A stretch of DNA of 39,586 nucleotides. It comes from an unicellular cyanobacterium SU3. GTDB lineage: Bacteria; Cyanobacteriota; Cyanobacteriia; Cyanobacteriales; Microcystaceae. The stretch lies in the NCBI GenBank assembly GCA_002172675.1, contig NETF01000192.1:1-39586 (forward strand), in the 5' to 3' direction. The notes below the pieces were generated by a model. That model had not been told where the DNA came from. It searched no databases and was given only the letters and a program-made list of their open reading frames with translations. The position numbers and the translations under genes are program-made. Positions within the stretch are counted from its first letter, which is position 1; every line of letters begins with the position of its first letter. Positions 33,222 to 39,586 of the stretch are shown here, piece after piece.

Positions 33222-34075
33222 TTAGTCGTAGCTTTTTGATTATACTCTGTTTTACCTTGTTCTAACAAGTGGTGATAATCTTGGGAACTAGCCCAGTGAT
33301 CAATTTCCTTAGCCCTTAAAACTGGCACCGGATGGGTGAGTTGTTCCGTTTGTGCCTGTTTTAACATTTCCCCTAAAGCAGTTTTGCTAATGGCTTGATA
33401 ATCCCGTGCCTGTTGGATAAATGCCTCTAGGTTCAACTGGGGGGCAATGGTGGGGGAACCGCCGGCCAATTTCATTAAAATAGACATGACCACTTTGGGA
33501 TCTTGTGCCACCAATAAAGCAGCGCGATCGCAACTAAATTCAGCACAGCGCACCCATTGTAACATTTGAGATTGTAAAGATTGAGCGATCGCTGTTCCCC
33601 AGGTGGGTAATAAACTCGCACCCAAGACCATAATATTCGCTAAGGTGAGGTAAACCCCGTGTTCACATTTGAGGTGTCCTAATTCGTGGGCCATCACCCC
33701 TTGTATTTCTTCGGGGGTCAACATTTCCACTAGAGATGTATGCAACACCATGAAGGGTTGTTTTCCTTGCATAGCGAAGGTATAGGCGTTCGGGACGGGG
33801 TTTTGTTGTAGATAGAGTTGTGGGGGTTCTAAATCAAGAACGCTGGCTGCTTCGACTAATAATTTATGAAGATGGGGTAATTGTTTTTCACTCACTAACA
33901 CCGAAGAAGCAATGTTATTGAGATAGAAAAATTGTTCGGCCACAGAACCCAGTAAACTCCTAACGATCATATCCAAACCAGGGAGTTGTTTTAACGTTTG
34001 AGTGGCTTCTAAATCTAAAGGATGACGAAAATCATCTGCTTTTAATCCGATTAACTGGGTTTTTGATAATTGCAT
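33200..34075 (-). CDS. M48-family zinc metalloprotease
   Basis: A 291-aa protease. The zinc motif HELGH is at residues 130-134 (GVMAHELGHLKCEHG) and the third ligand is Glu179 in AEFSCDRAA. One or two membrane-like segments follow the motif (VYLTLANIMVLGASLLPTWG). It resembles the HtpX/Ste24-type membrane peptidases, here a compact form. Its stop codon TAG falls inside tRNA-Leu: the last residues, GGWRNW, are read from the tRNA acceptor and D arm. The natural C terminus may therefore have been lost. Its start lies two bases after the TPR gene stop, so both form an operon. Confidence 0.9.
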   Translation of the reverse strand: MQLSKTQLIGLKADDFRHPLDLEATQTLKQLPGLDMIVRSLLGSVAEQFFYLNNIASSVLVSEKQLPHLHKLLVEAASVLDLEPPQLYLQQNPVPNAYTFAMQGKQPFMVLHTSLVEMLTPEEIQGVMAHELGHLKCEHGVYLTLANIMVLGASLLPTWGTAIAQSLQSQMLQWVRCAEFSCDRAALLVAQDPKVVMSILMKLAGGSPTIAPQLNLEAFIQQARDYQAISKTALGEMLKQAQTEQLTHPVPVLRAKEIDHWASSQDYHHLLEQGKTEYNQKATTKGGWRNW

Positions 34076-34077
34076 TG

Positions 34078-34503
34078 TTATTCAGGGGAAACTAACCATT
34101 TTTTCACACGCTGGAGACTTTTCCAGTCGGGTTTACGGCTTAATCCATCTTCGATGTTTTCCATGATATCTTGATGAATTTCTTCATCGAGGGACATCAT
34201 TTGTTGGGCCGCTTCGATGTGGTCCCGCACTCCTTTTGCGCCAGTGTCTAACATAGCTAAAGCCAAGTTAATTCGGGCTTGGGGCGGTCTATTATCAATT
34301 TTAACGCTTTTCTTGGCCGCTTTGAGGGCTAACTCTGGTTTATCGTCTAAGAGATATAACCAAGCTAAACAGGCCCAAGCGGTAGGGTTTTTCGGGGTGC
34401 GATCACAGATTTGTTTGAAATGGGGGATTAAGGTATCAACGGACTCCCCCTGTTTATAGCGTTCTAACCCTTGTTCAAAAGCAGTTGCAGCAGTTTCAGT
34501 CAT
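34078..34503 (-). CDS. TPR-repeat protein
   Basis: A 141-aa protein from ATG 34503 (MTETAATAFEQGLERYKQG); an upstream start at 34557 would add a hydrophobic stretch and is possible if the protein is exported. It has tetratricopeptide helices: AFEQGLERYKQGESVDTLIP, NPTAWACLAWLYLLDDKPEL, ALKAAKKSVKIDNRPPQARI and NLALAMLDTGAKG. Likely a protein-interaction scaffold; its overlap-close spacing with the M48 protease gene suggests the two act together. Confidence 0.85.
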   Translation of the reverse strand: MTETAATAFEQGLERYKQGESVDTLIPHFKQICDRTPKNPTAWACLAWLYLLDDKPELALKAAKKSVKIDNRPPQARINLALAMLDTGAKGVRDHIEAAQQMMSLDEEIHQDIMENIEDGLSRKPDWKSLQRVKKWLVSPE

Positions 34504-34584
34504 TTTCAGTAATAGAATGAAGACAAAAAGAGACAGAAAAAGCGATTTCTGCCCCAATTATTTACCATACAGTATATTTCTTTA

Positions 34585-34941
34585 TTAAACACCAAAGGAC
34601 TTACCACAGCCACAAGTCTGGTTAGCATTGGGGTTGGTGAATTCAAAACCACCTCCGATCATGGCGTTACTATAATCGAGAACGAGGCCGTAGAGATAAA
34701 GAAGGCTTTTGCGATCGCAGATAATTTGAAAACCATCATAATCAAAGACTTCATCTTGTTCGCCGATATTACTAGGATCATCAAAGTCCATCATATAGGA
34801 CATTCCGGAACATCCTCCCTGACGAACCCCAACACGCAAACAGAGGTCTTTTCCCTGTTGTTCCCGTAACATTAAAACGTGCTTAAGGGCTGTTTCGGTG
34901 AGTTGAATTCCTTTGGCGGGGGTTTGAGTGGCTTGTGTCAT
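34585..34941 (-). CDS. A-type iron-sulfur carrier protein (IscA/SufA)
   Basis: A 118-aa carrier protein that delivers Fe-S clusters to apoproteins. The three conserved cysteines are present: Cys44 in GGCSGMSY and Cys110/Cys112 in CGCGKSFGV. The frame is full length, starting ATG 34941 before [20 protein letters not shown]. It could be named iscA or sufA; the sequence alone does not decide. GGAG at 34949-34952 on the minus strand serves as ribosome binding site. It stands between the TPR operon and a divergent gene. Confidence 0.94.
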   Translation of the reverse strand: MTQATQTPAKGIQLTETALKHVLMLREQQGKDLCLRVGVRQGGCSGMSYMMDFDDPSNIGEQDEVFDYDGFQIICDRKSLLYLYGLVLDYSNAMIGGGFEFTNPNANQTCGCGKSFGV

Positions 34942-35099
34942 CGGTTGTGGTGACTCCTAAAAGCTACAATAATTTTCAGCCTTTTTCTATTTTAGGACAA
35001 CCTTCCCCTTGTTAACCTATTATTTAAGAAATCATTACGCTTTACCGTTACCTATGTTTACCATAGAGCAGTCATTATTCATTCTCAATTATTAATTTA

Positions 35100-36290
35100 A
35101 TGACAATTATTAATGAAATGAAAAAAGAAGTCTTATTTATGAGTAACGGCCATGGAGAAGACCTTAACAGTAGTCTTATTCTCCAACAATTGCAGAAACT
35201 TGCCCCTCATATTACCATTACAGCCATGCCTTTAGTGGGAGAGGGAAATGCTTATCGTTCTCTCAATTTACCTTTGATAGGACAACCTAAAAATTTACCG
35301 TCTGGGGGCATTTTTTATATGAATCCCCTAACGTTAATAAAGGATGTAGGTGCCGGATTAATTGGCTTAACCTTATATCAAATTCGCACCCTTTTAAACT
35401 ATTGTTCTCGTTATCATTTAATTGTTGCCATTGGTGACATTTTTCCTGTGACCATGGCCTATATTTCTGGTCGTCCTTTTGTAGCTTTTTTAGTGTCAAC
35501 TTCTAGTTATTATGAAGGGACTTTAAAACTTCCTTGGTTAACTCGTTTTTGTTTGCGATCGCCTCGTTGCTTAGCTATTTTGACTAGAGATGCTTTTACC
35601 GCAGAAGATTTACAGAAACAAGGACTTAATAACGCTTATTTTTTAGGTTATCCTATTATGGATATTTTAACCCCAACGGGAAAAAATCTGCGTCTTGATG
35701 ATAATATTCCCACCATTGCTTTATTACCGGGAAGTCGTCTTCCTGAAGCTCTAGATAATCTAGAATTATTATTAAAGGTCTGTGAATCTCTTGTGACTTT
35801 AGAAAGGGTACAATTTCGAGTCGCTTTAGTTCAAGCGATTAAAGAAACGGATTTAAAACAGTTAGCTGAAAAGTTGGAATGGCAATATCAGTCTGTAGGA
35901 ATATTAGTTAAAGATACTGTTAGAATTGAATGTTATTATCAAGCTTTTGCAGATATTATTAATAACTGTGATTTAGCGATCGGAATGGCAGGAACCGCAG
36001 TTGAACAGGTAGTTGGGTTAGGAAAACCCGTGATTCAATTACCCGGAAAAGGTCCACAATTTACATACCCCTTTGCCGAAGCACAAATGAGATTATTAGG
36101 ACTATCGGTTAAAACGATTGGAAAAAGTTATAAAAATCCTCATCTTTTTACTGAAGCAGCCCAAACCATTCAAACTATTTTAAAAGATAAAGATTATTTA
36201 CATAAGTGTAGACAAAATGGAAAAGAAAGGGTGGGAAAATCAGGGGGATCTTTTGAGATTGCTAAAGCGATCGCTCAATTTTTATTCTGA
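35100..36290 (+). CDS. Lipid-A-disaccharide synthase-related protein (LpxB-like)
   Basis: A 396-aa glycosyltransferase-like protein. It begins EVLFMSNGHGEDLNSSLILQ and continues with HLIVAIGDIFPVTMAYISG, YFLGYPIMDIL, IALLPGSRLPEALDNLELLL and IGMAGTAVEQVVGLGKPVIQ, the pattern of the cyanobacterial family related to LpxB. LpxB joins two glucosamine units in lipid A synthesis, but this family's exact product is not established. An internal ATG at 35118 (MKKEVLFMSNG) is an alternative start. It is divergent from the Fe-S carrier gene and ends at a convergent gene with a palindrome between. Confidence 0.85.
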   Translation: MTIINEMKKEVLFMSNGHGEDLNSSLILQQLQKLAPHITITAMPLVGEGNAYRSLNLPLIGQPKNLPSGGIFYMNPLTLIKDVGAGLIGLTLYQIRTLLNYCSRYHLIVAIGDIFPVTMAYISGRPFVAFLVSTSSYYEGTLKLPWLTRFCLRSPRCLAILTRDAFTAEDLQKQGLNNAYFLGYPIMDILTPTGKNLRLDDNIPTIALLPGSRLPEALDNLELLLKVCESLVTLERVQFRVALVQAIKETDLKQLAEKLEWQYQSVGILVKDTVRIECYYQAFADIINNCDLAIGMAGTAVEQVVGLGKPVIQLPGKGPQFTYPFAEAQMRLLGLSVKTIGKSYKNPHLFTEAAQTIQTILKDKDYLHKCRQNGKERVGKSGGSFEIAKAIAQFLF

Positions 36291-36347
36291 AATATCTATT
36301 ATGTAGTCATTTTGTTGAAGTAACGGTCTAATTTTTTCGATAAAAAA

Positions 36348-36368
36348 GGGCTTAATAATATTAAGCCC
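36348..36368. terminator. Perfect palindrome between convergent genes, copy 3 of a recurring type
   Basis: GGGCTTAATA-A-TATTAAGCCC (arms extend by one more pair) lies between the LpxB-like gene and the minus-strand gene at 36413, with an A run before it (a T run for the minus strand). It fits as a terminator for either gene. Confidence 0.75.
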
Positions 36369-36412
36369 TGAGCAGATTTCAAGCTAAGTTTTCCTAAGAA
36401 AAATGAAAAGAT

Positions 36413-36781
36413 TTATTTTTTCATATCACGAGCCATGTTACGGAACATATCCATGCTACTATCAGCTTTACGACGTTCTGTATTAGCAGAGGCTGTTCCT
36501 TGAGAAGTAGTCGTCTCCTTCCCTTTATTAGAAGGAGTCATGTTATTTCTTCCTGCTTTTTTCTTTTCCATAGAAGAAATTTCTTGAACCAATTCACCAC
36601 CCTTAGCAAAGGTGCGTCTAATAGTGATGGGTTTACGCATAAACTCAGTATCACCTAGGGTTTTAGCTGAATCATTATCTAAGAAAAATGCTTCTTTTTT
36701 CTGGGGTTGGGCTGGTGTATTATCGGGTTCATCAACAAATTTTGCTTTACGTCCGCTAAATAATCCAAAAAATCCTGCCAT
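36413..36781 (-). CDS. Conserved hypothetical protein
   Basis: A 122-aa charged, mostly disordered-looking protein. It starts MAGFFGLFSGRKAKFVDEPD, has a central patch DTEFMRKPITIRRTFAKGGE and ends SSMDMFRNMARDMKK. The short amphipathic start and end look conserved in kind with other cyanobacterial proteins of unknown role. No membrane segment, enzyme motif or signal peptide is seen. It is transcribed in the same direction as the MBL-fold gene about 100 bases upstream. Confidence 0.7.
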   Translation of the reverse strand: MAGFFGLFSGRKAKFVDEPDNTPAQPQKKEAFFLDNDSAKTLGDTEFMRKPITIRRTFAKGGELVQEISSMEKKKAGRNNMTPSNKGKETTTSQGTASANTERRKADSSMDMFRNMARDMKK

Positions 36782-36882
36782 TGGAATTTGCTCTCCTAAC
36801 GCTTTTATGAGAAAAATATTTCTATATGTTACAGTTTATCAAAAAAGATTAAAAAAAATCAAAAAAAGAACAAAAATATTAT

Positions 36883-37530
36883 TTAGCCAACCAGAGAAAG
36901 TCGTTCATAGGCATGATCAATGAACCCTTTGCCCCGTAGGAACCCTGTATTAGCTCCAGGACAGATATAATGAAGAGTATCAGGGGAAAAGCGATCGCAC
37001 AAATGAGCAACACTTTGTAGTTGACGACCCCAATGAAAGGTTTTCTCTAATTTCAGGGGAACCGGATAACCTTGTTGATCAGGCAGTAGATGTCGTCCGG
37101 TGAACAATACCCCCCCATGTTGTTGCCAATACAAACAAGATGACCCCGTAGAGTGGCCAGGAGTCCAAATAGCCGTTATGGTTTGGGAGATGGCCATTTC
37201 CCTTTCAAACGACTTAACTGGTAGGGTAGGTAAAAGATAAGCTTCTTGTTCTTGGATAATGATGTCACATTCTAGAGCCTTCTGCCATAACTTAAGAGAA
37301 GGACTAATACCCCCGCGATGAGTCAAAAACAGCCCTTTGACCCCGCCCTGTTCTCCGACAAATTGAAGATAATCATCACAGTAAGCAGGACAATCGATCA
37401 AGATGTTACCAGACTTTTCTACAATGAAATAAGAGGTTCCCCCTAAAATCTCTCGGTTGGGGGAAAAAGCAAATAAACCTTCTAATAACATTCGGGGAGG
37501 CTTAGGACTTTTAATGGTGTTTAAATTCAT
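36883..37530 (-). CDS. Metallo-beta-lactamase-fold protein, metal site degenerate
   Basis: A 215-aa protein of MBL type: GGTSYFIVEKSGNILIDCPA, GLFLTHRGGISPSLKLWQKA, TAIWTPGHSTGSSCLYWQQH, GVLFTGRHLLPDQQG and a C-terminal LHYICPGANTG. In active members the second element is HxHxDH; here only THRGGIS is left, while the GHS His and the Asp-to-Arg change in FTGRHLL also differ. It may have lost metal binding or use a different site. It starts about 110 bases from the divergent M50 protease gene. Confidence 0.85.
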   Translation of the reverse strand: MNLNTIKSPKPPRMLLEGLFAFSPNREILGGTSYFIVEKSGNILIDCPAYCDDYLQFVGEQGGVKGLFLTHRGGISPSLKLWQKALECDIIIQEQEAYLLPTLPVKSFEREMAISQTITAIWTPGHSTGSSCLYWQQHGGVLFTGRHLLPDQQGYPVPLKLEKTFHWGRQLQSVAHLCDRFSPDTLHYICPGANTGFLRGKGFIDHAYERLSLVG

Positions 37531-37641
37531 TTATGTTGACAACTTCTCTACAATAGAAAATAGATGCTATCCCTTTATTATTCCTCAATTGGTTAATTAT
37601 CCCTAGAAAGAATCATCCTTAATACAAGTTGAACTGTCAAT

Positions 37642-39138
37642 ATGTGGTTACTATTAATTATTTTAGGCGCAATTACATACTATCTCGTTAAGAAAACCGT
37701 TGCCCCCATTACTCGCACACCTATATGGATTATCTGGTTAGTGATGATGATGCCGGCGGTAGTCTGGACAACATGGTATGAAATGAATGGAGAAGATGAA
37801 CCGATTCCCCTTCTTTGGATTGTCGTTCCTTTAGTCATTTGTCTTCCTATCTATTTCTGGTTAATCGGACTAGGAAGAATTCCGTCCTCCGATCAACCCA
37901 AAGAAACGATTCAAGACTCGCCCCCACAACTTCAAGCGTTAGAAAAACCCACTCAAGAAACCGAGAAAGTTCGTCCCATTACAGCAACAGAAGAAAAATC
38001 CTTACGGGATTGTTTTCCTTGGGGAGTTTATTATTTACAAAACTTAGATTATCGTCCTCAAGCTATTCTCTGTCGAGGAAAACTACGCACAGCCCCAGAA
38101 AAAGCTTACACTTCTATCAAAAAAAATATTGAACAAGTGTTTGGCGATCGCTTCTTAATTCTTTTTCAAGAAGGATTACAAGGAAAGCCCTTTTTTGCGT
38201 TAGTGCCTAACCCCTGGTCAAAAAATGAAACGGAAGACAATAAAAGCGAAGAAAAATTAAAACGCCCTTTATTTGCCCTAGGATTACTATTACTAACCCT
38301 ATTAACCACAACCCTGGTAGGAACGATCTCTATCGCAGGAATTTCTACAGACACCATCAATAATGATCCCAGTGTCTTATTAGAAGGATTACCCTATAGT
38401 TTAGGTTTAATTACGATTTTAGGTGTTCACGAATTTAGCCATTATTTAACGGCTGTTCGCTATAAAATTGCCACGACATTACCCTATTTTATTCCGATTC
38501 CTTTTTTCTTGGGAACTTTCGGCGCATTTATCCAAATGAAATCCCCGACTCCCAATCGCAAAGCCTTATTTGATGTAGGGGTTGCTGGTCCCTTGGGGGG
38601 TTTTATTGTTACCCTTCCTCTTTTATTATGGGGAATTTCTCTATCAGAAATTGTGCCGATGCCGACGGCTGAAAATGCTTCTTTATTGAATGTCGAAGCC
38701 CTCGATCCTCGCTTTTCTTTCCTATTTGCTATGTTAGTGAAATTGGTTTTAGGAAGTAGTTTCATGGCAGGAAAAGCTCTTCATCTTCATCCTTTAGCGG
38801 TGGCTGGTTATATCGGATTAATTGTCACAGCGCTCAATTTAATGCCTGTAGGACAGTTAGATGGGGGTCATATAGTTCATGCTATGTTTGGGCAAAAAAC
38901 TGCGGTGATCGTCGGTCAAGTTACTCGCATTTTTATGTTAGTTTTAGCCATGATTCGACCAGAATTTTTGATTTGGGCAATTTTATTATTTTTAATGCCG
39001 ATTATGGATCAACCTGCTCTTAATGATGTCACAGAATTAGATGACATAAGAGATTTTGTGGGTTTATTTTCTTTAGCCTTATTAATCCTTATTTTACTCC
39101 CCGTTCCGGGTGCTATTAGTCATTGGTTACAGATTTAA
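37642..39138 (+). CDS. Site-2-type M50 membrane metalloprotease
   Basis: A 498-aa integral membrane protease. It has about eight hydrophobic segments, the zinc motif HEFSH at residues 263-267 (GVHEFSHYLTAVRYK), FIPIPFFLGTFGAFIQMKSP with the GNG-like loop, and the third ligand Asp407 in GQLDGGHIVH. An N-terminal pair of membrane segments and a soluble domain of about 130 residues precede the protease core, as in the chloroplast EGY1/EGY2 relatives. Such proteases cut membrane-bound regulators; the substrate here is unknown. A hairpin with a T run follows. Confidence 0.92.
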   Translation: MWLLLIILGAITYYLVKKTVAPITRTPIWIIWLVMMMPAVVWTTWYEMNGEDEPIPLLWIVVPLVICLPIYFWLIGLGRIPSSDQPKETIQDSPPQLQALEKPTQETEKVRPITATEEKSLRDCFPWGVYYLQNLDYRPQAILCRGKLRTAPEKAYTSIKKNIEQVFGDRFLILFQEGLQGKPFFALVPNPWSKNETEDNKSEEKLKRPLFALGLLLLTLLTTTLVGTISIAGISTDTINNDPSVLLEGLPYSLGLITILGVHEFSHYLTAVRYKIATTLPYFIPIPFFLGTFGAFIQMKSPTPNRKALFDVGVAGPLGGFIVTLPLLLWGISLSEIVPMPTAENASLLNVEALDPRFSFLFAMLVKLVLGSSFMAGKALHLHPLAVAGYIGLIVTALNLMPVGQLDGGHIVHAMFGQKTAVIVGQVTRIFMLVLAMIRPEFLIWAILLFLMPIMDQPALNDVTELDDIRDFVGLFSLALLILILLPVPGAISHWLQI

Positions 39139-39225
39139 CAGGGAAAATAATTTGATTTTTCTACTTGGTAGATAAATTTTAAATTTGATATTATGATCCT
39201 AAAAAGATGATATTATTGACGATTT

Positions 39226-39255
39226 ATGTAGGAGGGGGAGGGCATCGACCTACAT
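39226..39255 (+). terminator. Putative terminator after the M50 protease gene
   Basis: ATGTAGG (39226-39232) and CCTACAT (39249-39255) form a 7-bp stem around a 16-base purine-rich loop, followed by TTTTTA. It lies between the protease gene and petL. An alternating AT run (ATATATAGATATATAT) follows it. Confidence 0.55.
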
Positions 39256-39357
39256 TTTTAGAGATATATAGATATATATGTCCACCATCAGAGTATAAAA
39301 TAGGTTCAATAGGGTAAAATAACAAAGAATTACTCAATTTAGGAGTGCAAAAAAGTT

Positions 39358-39459
39358 ATGTCAGGAGTTGCTATTGCTGCTTTTGCTGGATACATTGTTA
39401 TCTTTACAGCGATCGCCCTTGGGTTATATTTCGGTCTTCGTACGGCCAAAATTATCTAA
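39358..39459 (+). CDS. petL: Cytochrome b6f complex small subunit PetL
   Basis: A 33-aa peptide, MSGVAIAAFAGYIVIFTAIA then LGLYFGLRTAKII, made of one membrane span. The size, the SGV start, the GLYFGLR and the basic-AKII end fit PetL, the single-helix subunit that stabilises the cytochrome b6f complex between the photosystems. AGGAG at 39341-39345 precedes the ATG by 12 bases. It is too short for automated calling in many pipelines. Other one-helix photosynthetic peptides are an alternative. Confidence 0.65.
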   Translation: MSGVAIAAFAGYIVIFTAIALGLYFGLRTAKII

Positions 39460-39481
39460 TTGAACAAAATTGCGACGCATT

Positions 39482-39508
39482 CCCCCACCTCGACTTATCA
39501 GGTGGGGG
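39482..39508. terminator. Strong hairpin after petL, possibly an IS200/IS605 end
   Basis: CCCCCACCT (39482-39490) and AGGTGGGGG (39500-39508) pair perfectly around CGACTTATC. It could end petL transcription. Because a transposase-like tail begins 20 bases further on the minus strand, it may instead be the terminal hairpin of an IS200/IS605 element. Confidence 0.7.
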
Positions 39509-39527
39509 TTAAGGAGCAAGCAACAAG

Positions 39528-39586
39528 TTAGTCATCATAGCCTTGGTTTTCTATATATTGTTTTAGCACTGTTAAGGTAGCCCCAC
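39528..39586 (-). CDS. tnpA: C-terminal end of a probable IS200/IS605 TnpA transposase (partial)
   Basis: The minus strand is open to the window edge and reads GATLTVLKQYIENQGYDD before TAA at 39528-39530. The GATL-VLK-YI-NQ pattern resembles the end of the small Y1 transposases of IS200/IS605 elements from cyanobacteria. Only 18 residues are visible, so the call rests on this tail and the nearby hairpin. Confidence 0.4.
   Translation of the reverse strand, partial: GATLTVLKQYIENQGYDD

Overview
This window looks like chromosomal DNA from an AT-rich unicellular cyanobacterium. The clearest signs are a full NblS/Hik33-type histidine kinase, a cyanobacterial transaldolase carrying EF-hands, a ThiD2-ThiE fusion, a TLP40-like lumenal cyclophilin, a PetL-like cytochrome b6f peptide, and many GCGATCGC (HIP1) octamers on both strands. 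Codon use and gene types resemble the Crocosphaera/Cyanothece group; that placement is inference, not something the sequence proves.

Layout. 1-2700: tail of an unknown gene, a possible tiny membrane peptide, nblS on the minus strand, then tRNA-Tyr and tRNA-Thr. 2844-6500: a restriction-modification-like island with a minus-strand N6-adenine methylase gene (broken by one frameshift) followed by a PD-(D/E)xK nuclease, and a divergent MerR-like regulator. 6622-9114: PEP synthase. 9115-11260: a plastic zone with an unknown small membrane protein, a dead IS982-type element with intact 19-bp ends whose transposase has been invaded by two hairpin sequences, and a MITE-like unit carrying CCCTAAC-type repeats. 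11330-18571: two envelope proteins, tal, thiE-thiS, an O-methyltransferase, rbfA and a family 3 glycoside hydrolase. 18887-22650: two L,D-transpeptidase-like paralogues flanking an SH3b protein, a DUF2267-type protein and an Hsp20. 22806-31160: ruvB, a GspE-N-like protein, a cyclophilin, membrane and lipoprotein genes, a frameshifted prohibitin-like gene, purH and a 72-aa conserved protein. 31161-33100: a decayed stretch with a strong 12-bp dyad, a remnant gene, a methyltransferase and an orphan antitoxin-like ORF. 33140-39586: tRNA-Leu overlapping the end of an M48 protease gene, a TPR gene, an IscA/SufA-type protein, an LpxB-like protein, an MBL-fold protein, an M50 protease, petL, and probably the edge of an IS200/IS605 element.

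Most genes are housekeeping genes in short units with hairpins between convergent pairs. The unusual content is the methylase/nuclease/regulator island and the amount of small palindromic DNA. Three genes (methylase, IS982 transposase, prohibitin-like) are each restored by adding one base at a short homopolymer, which could be real decay or read error. No CRISPR array, rRNA or prophage was seen.
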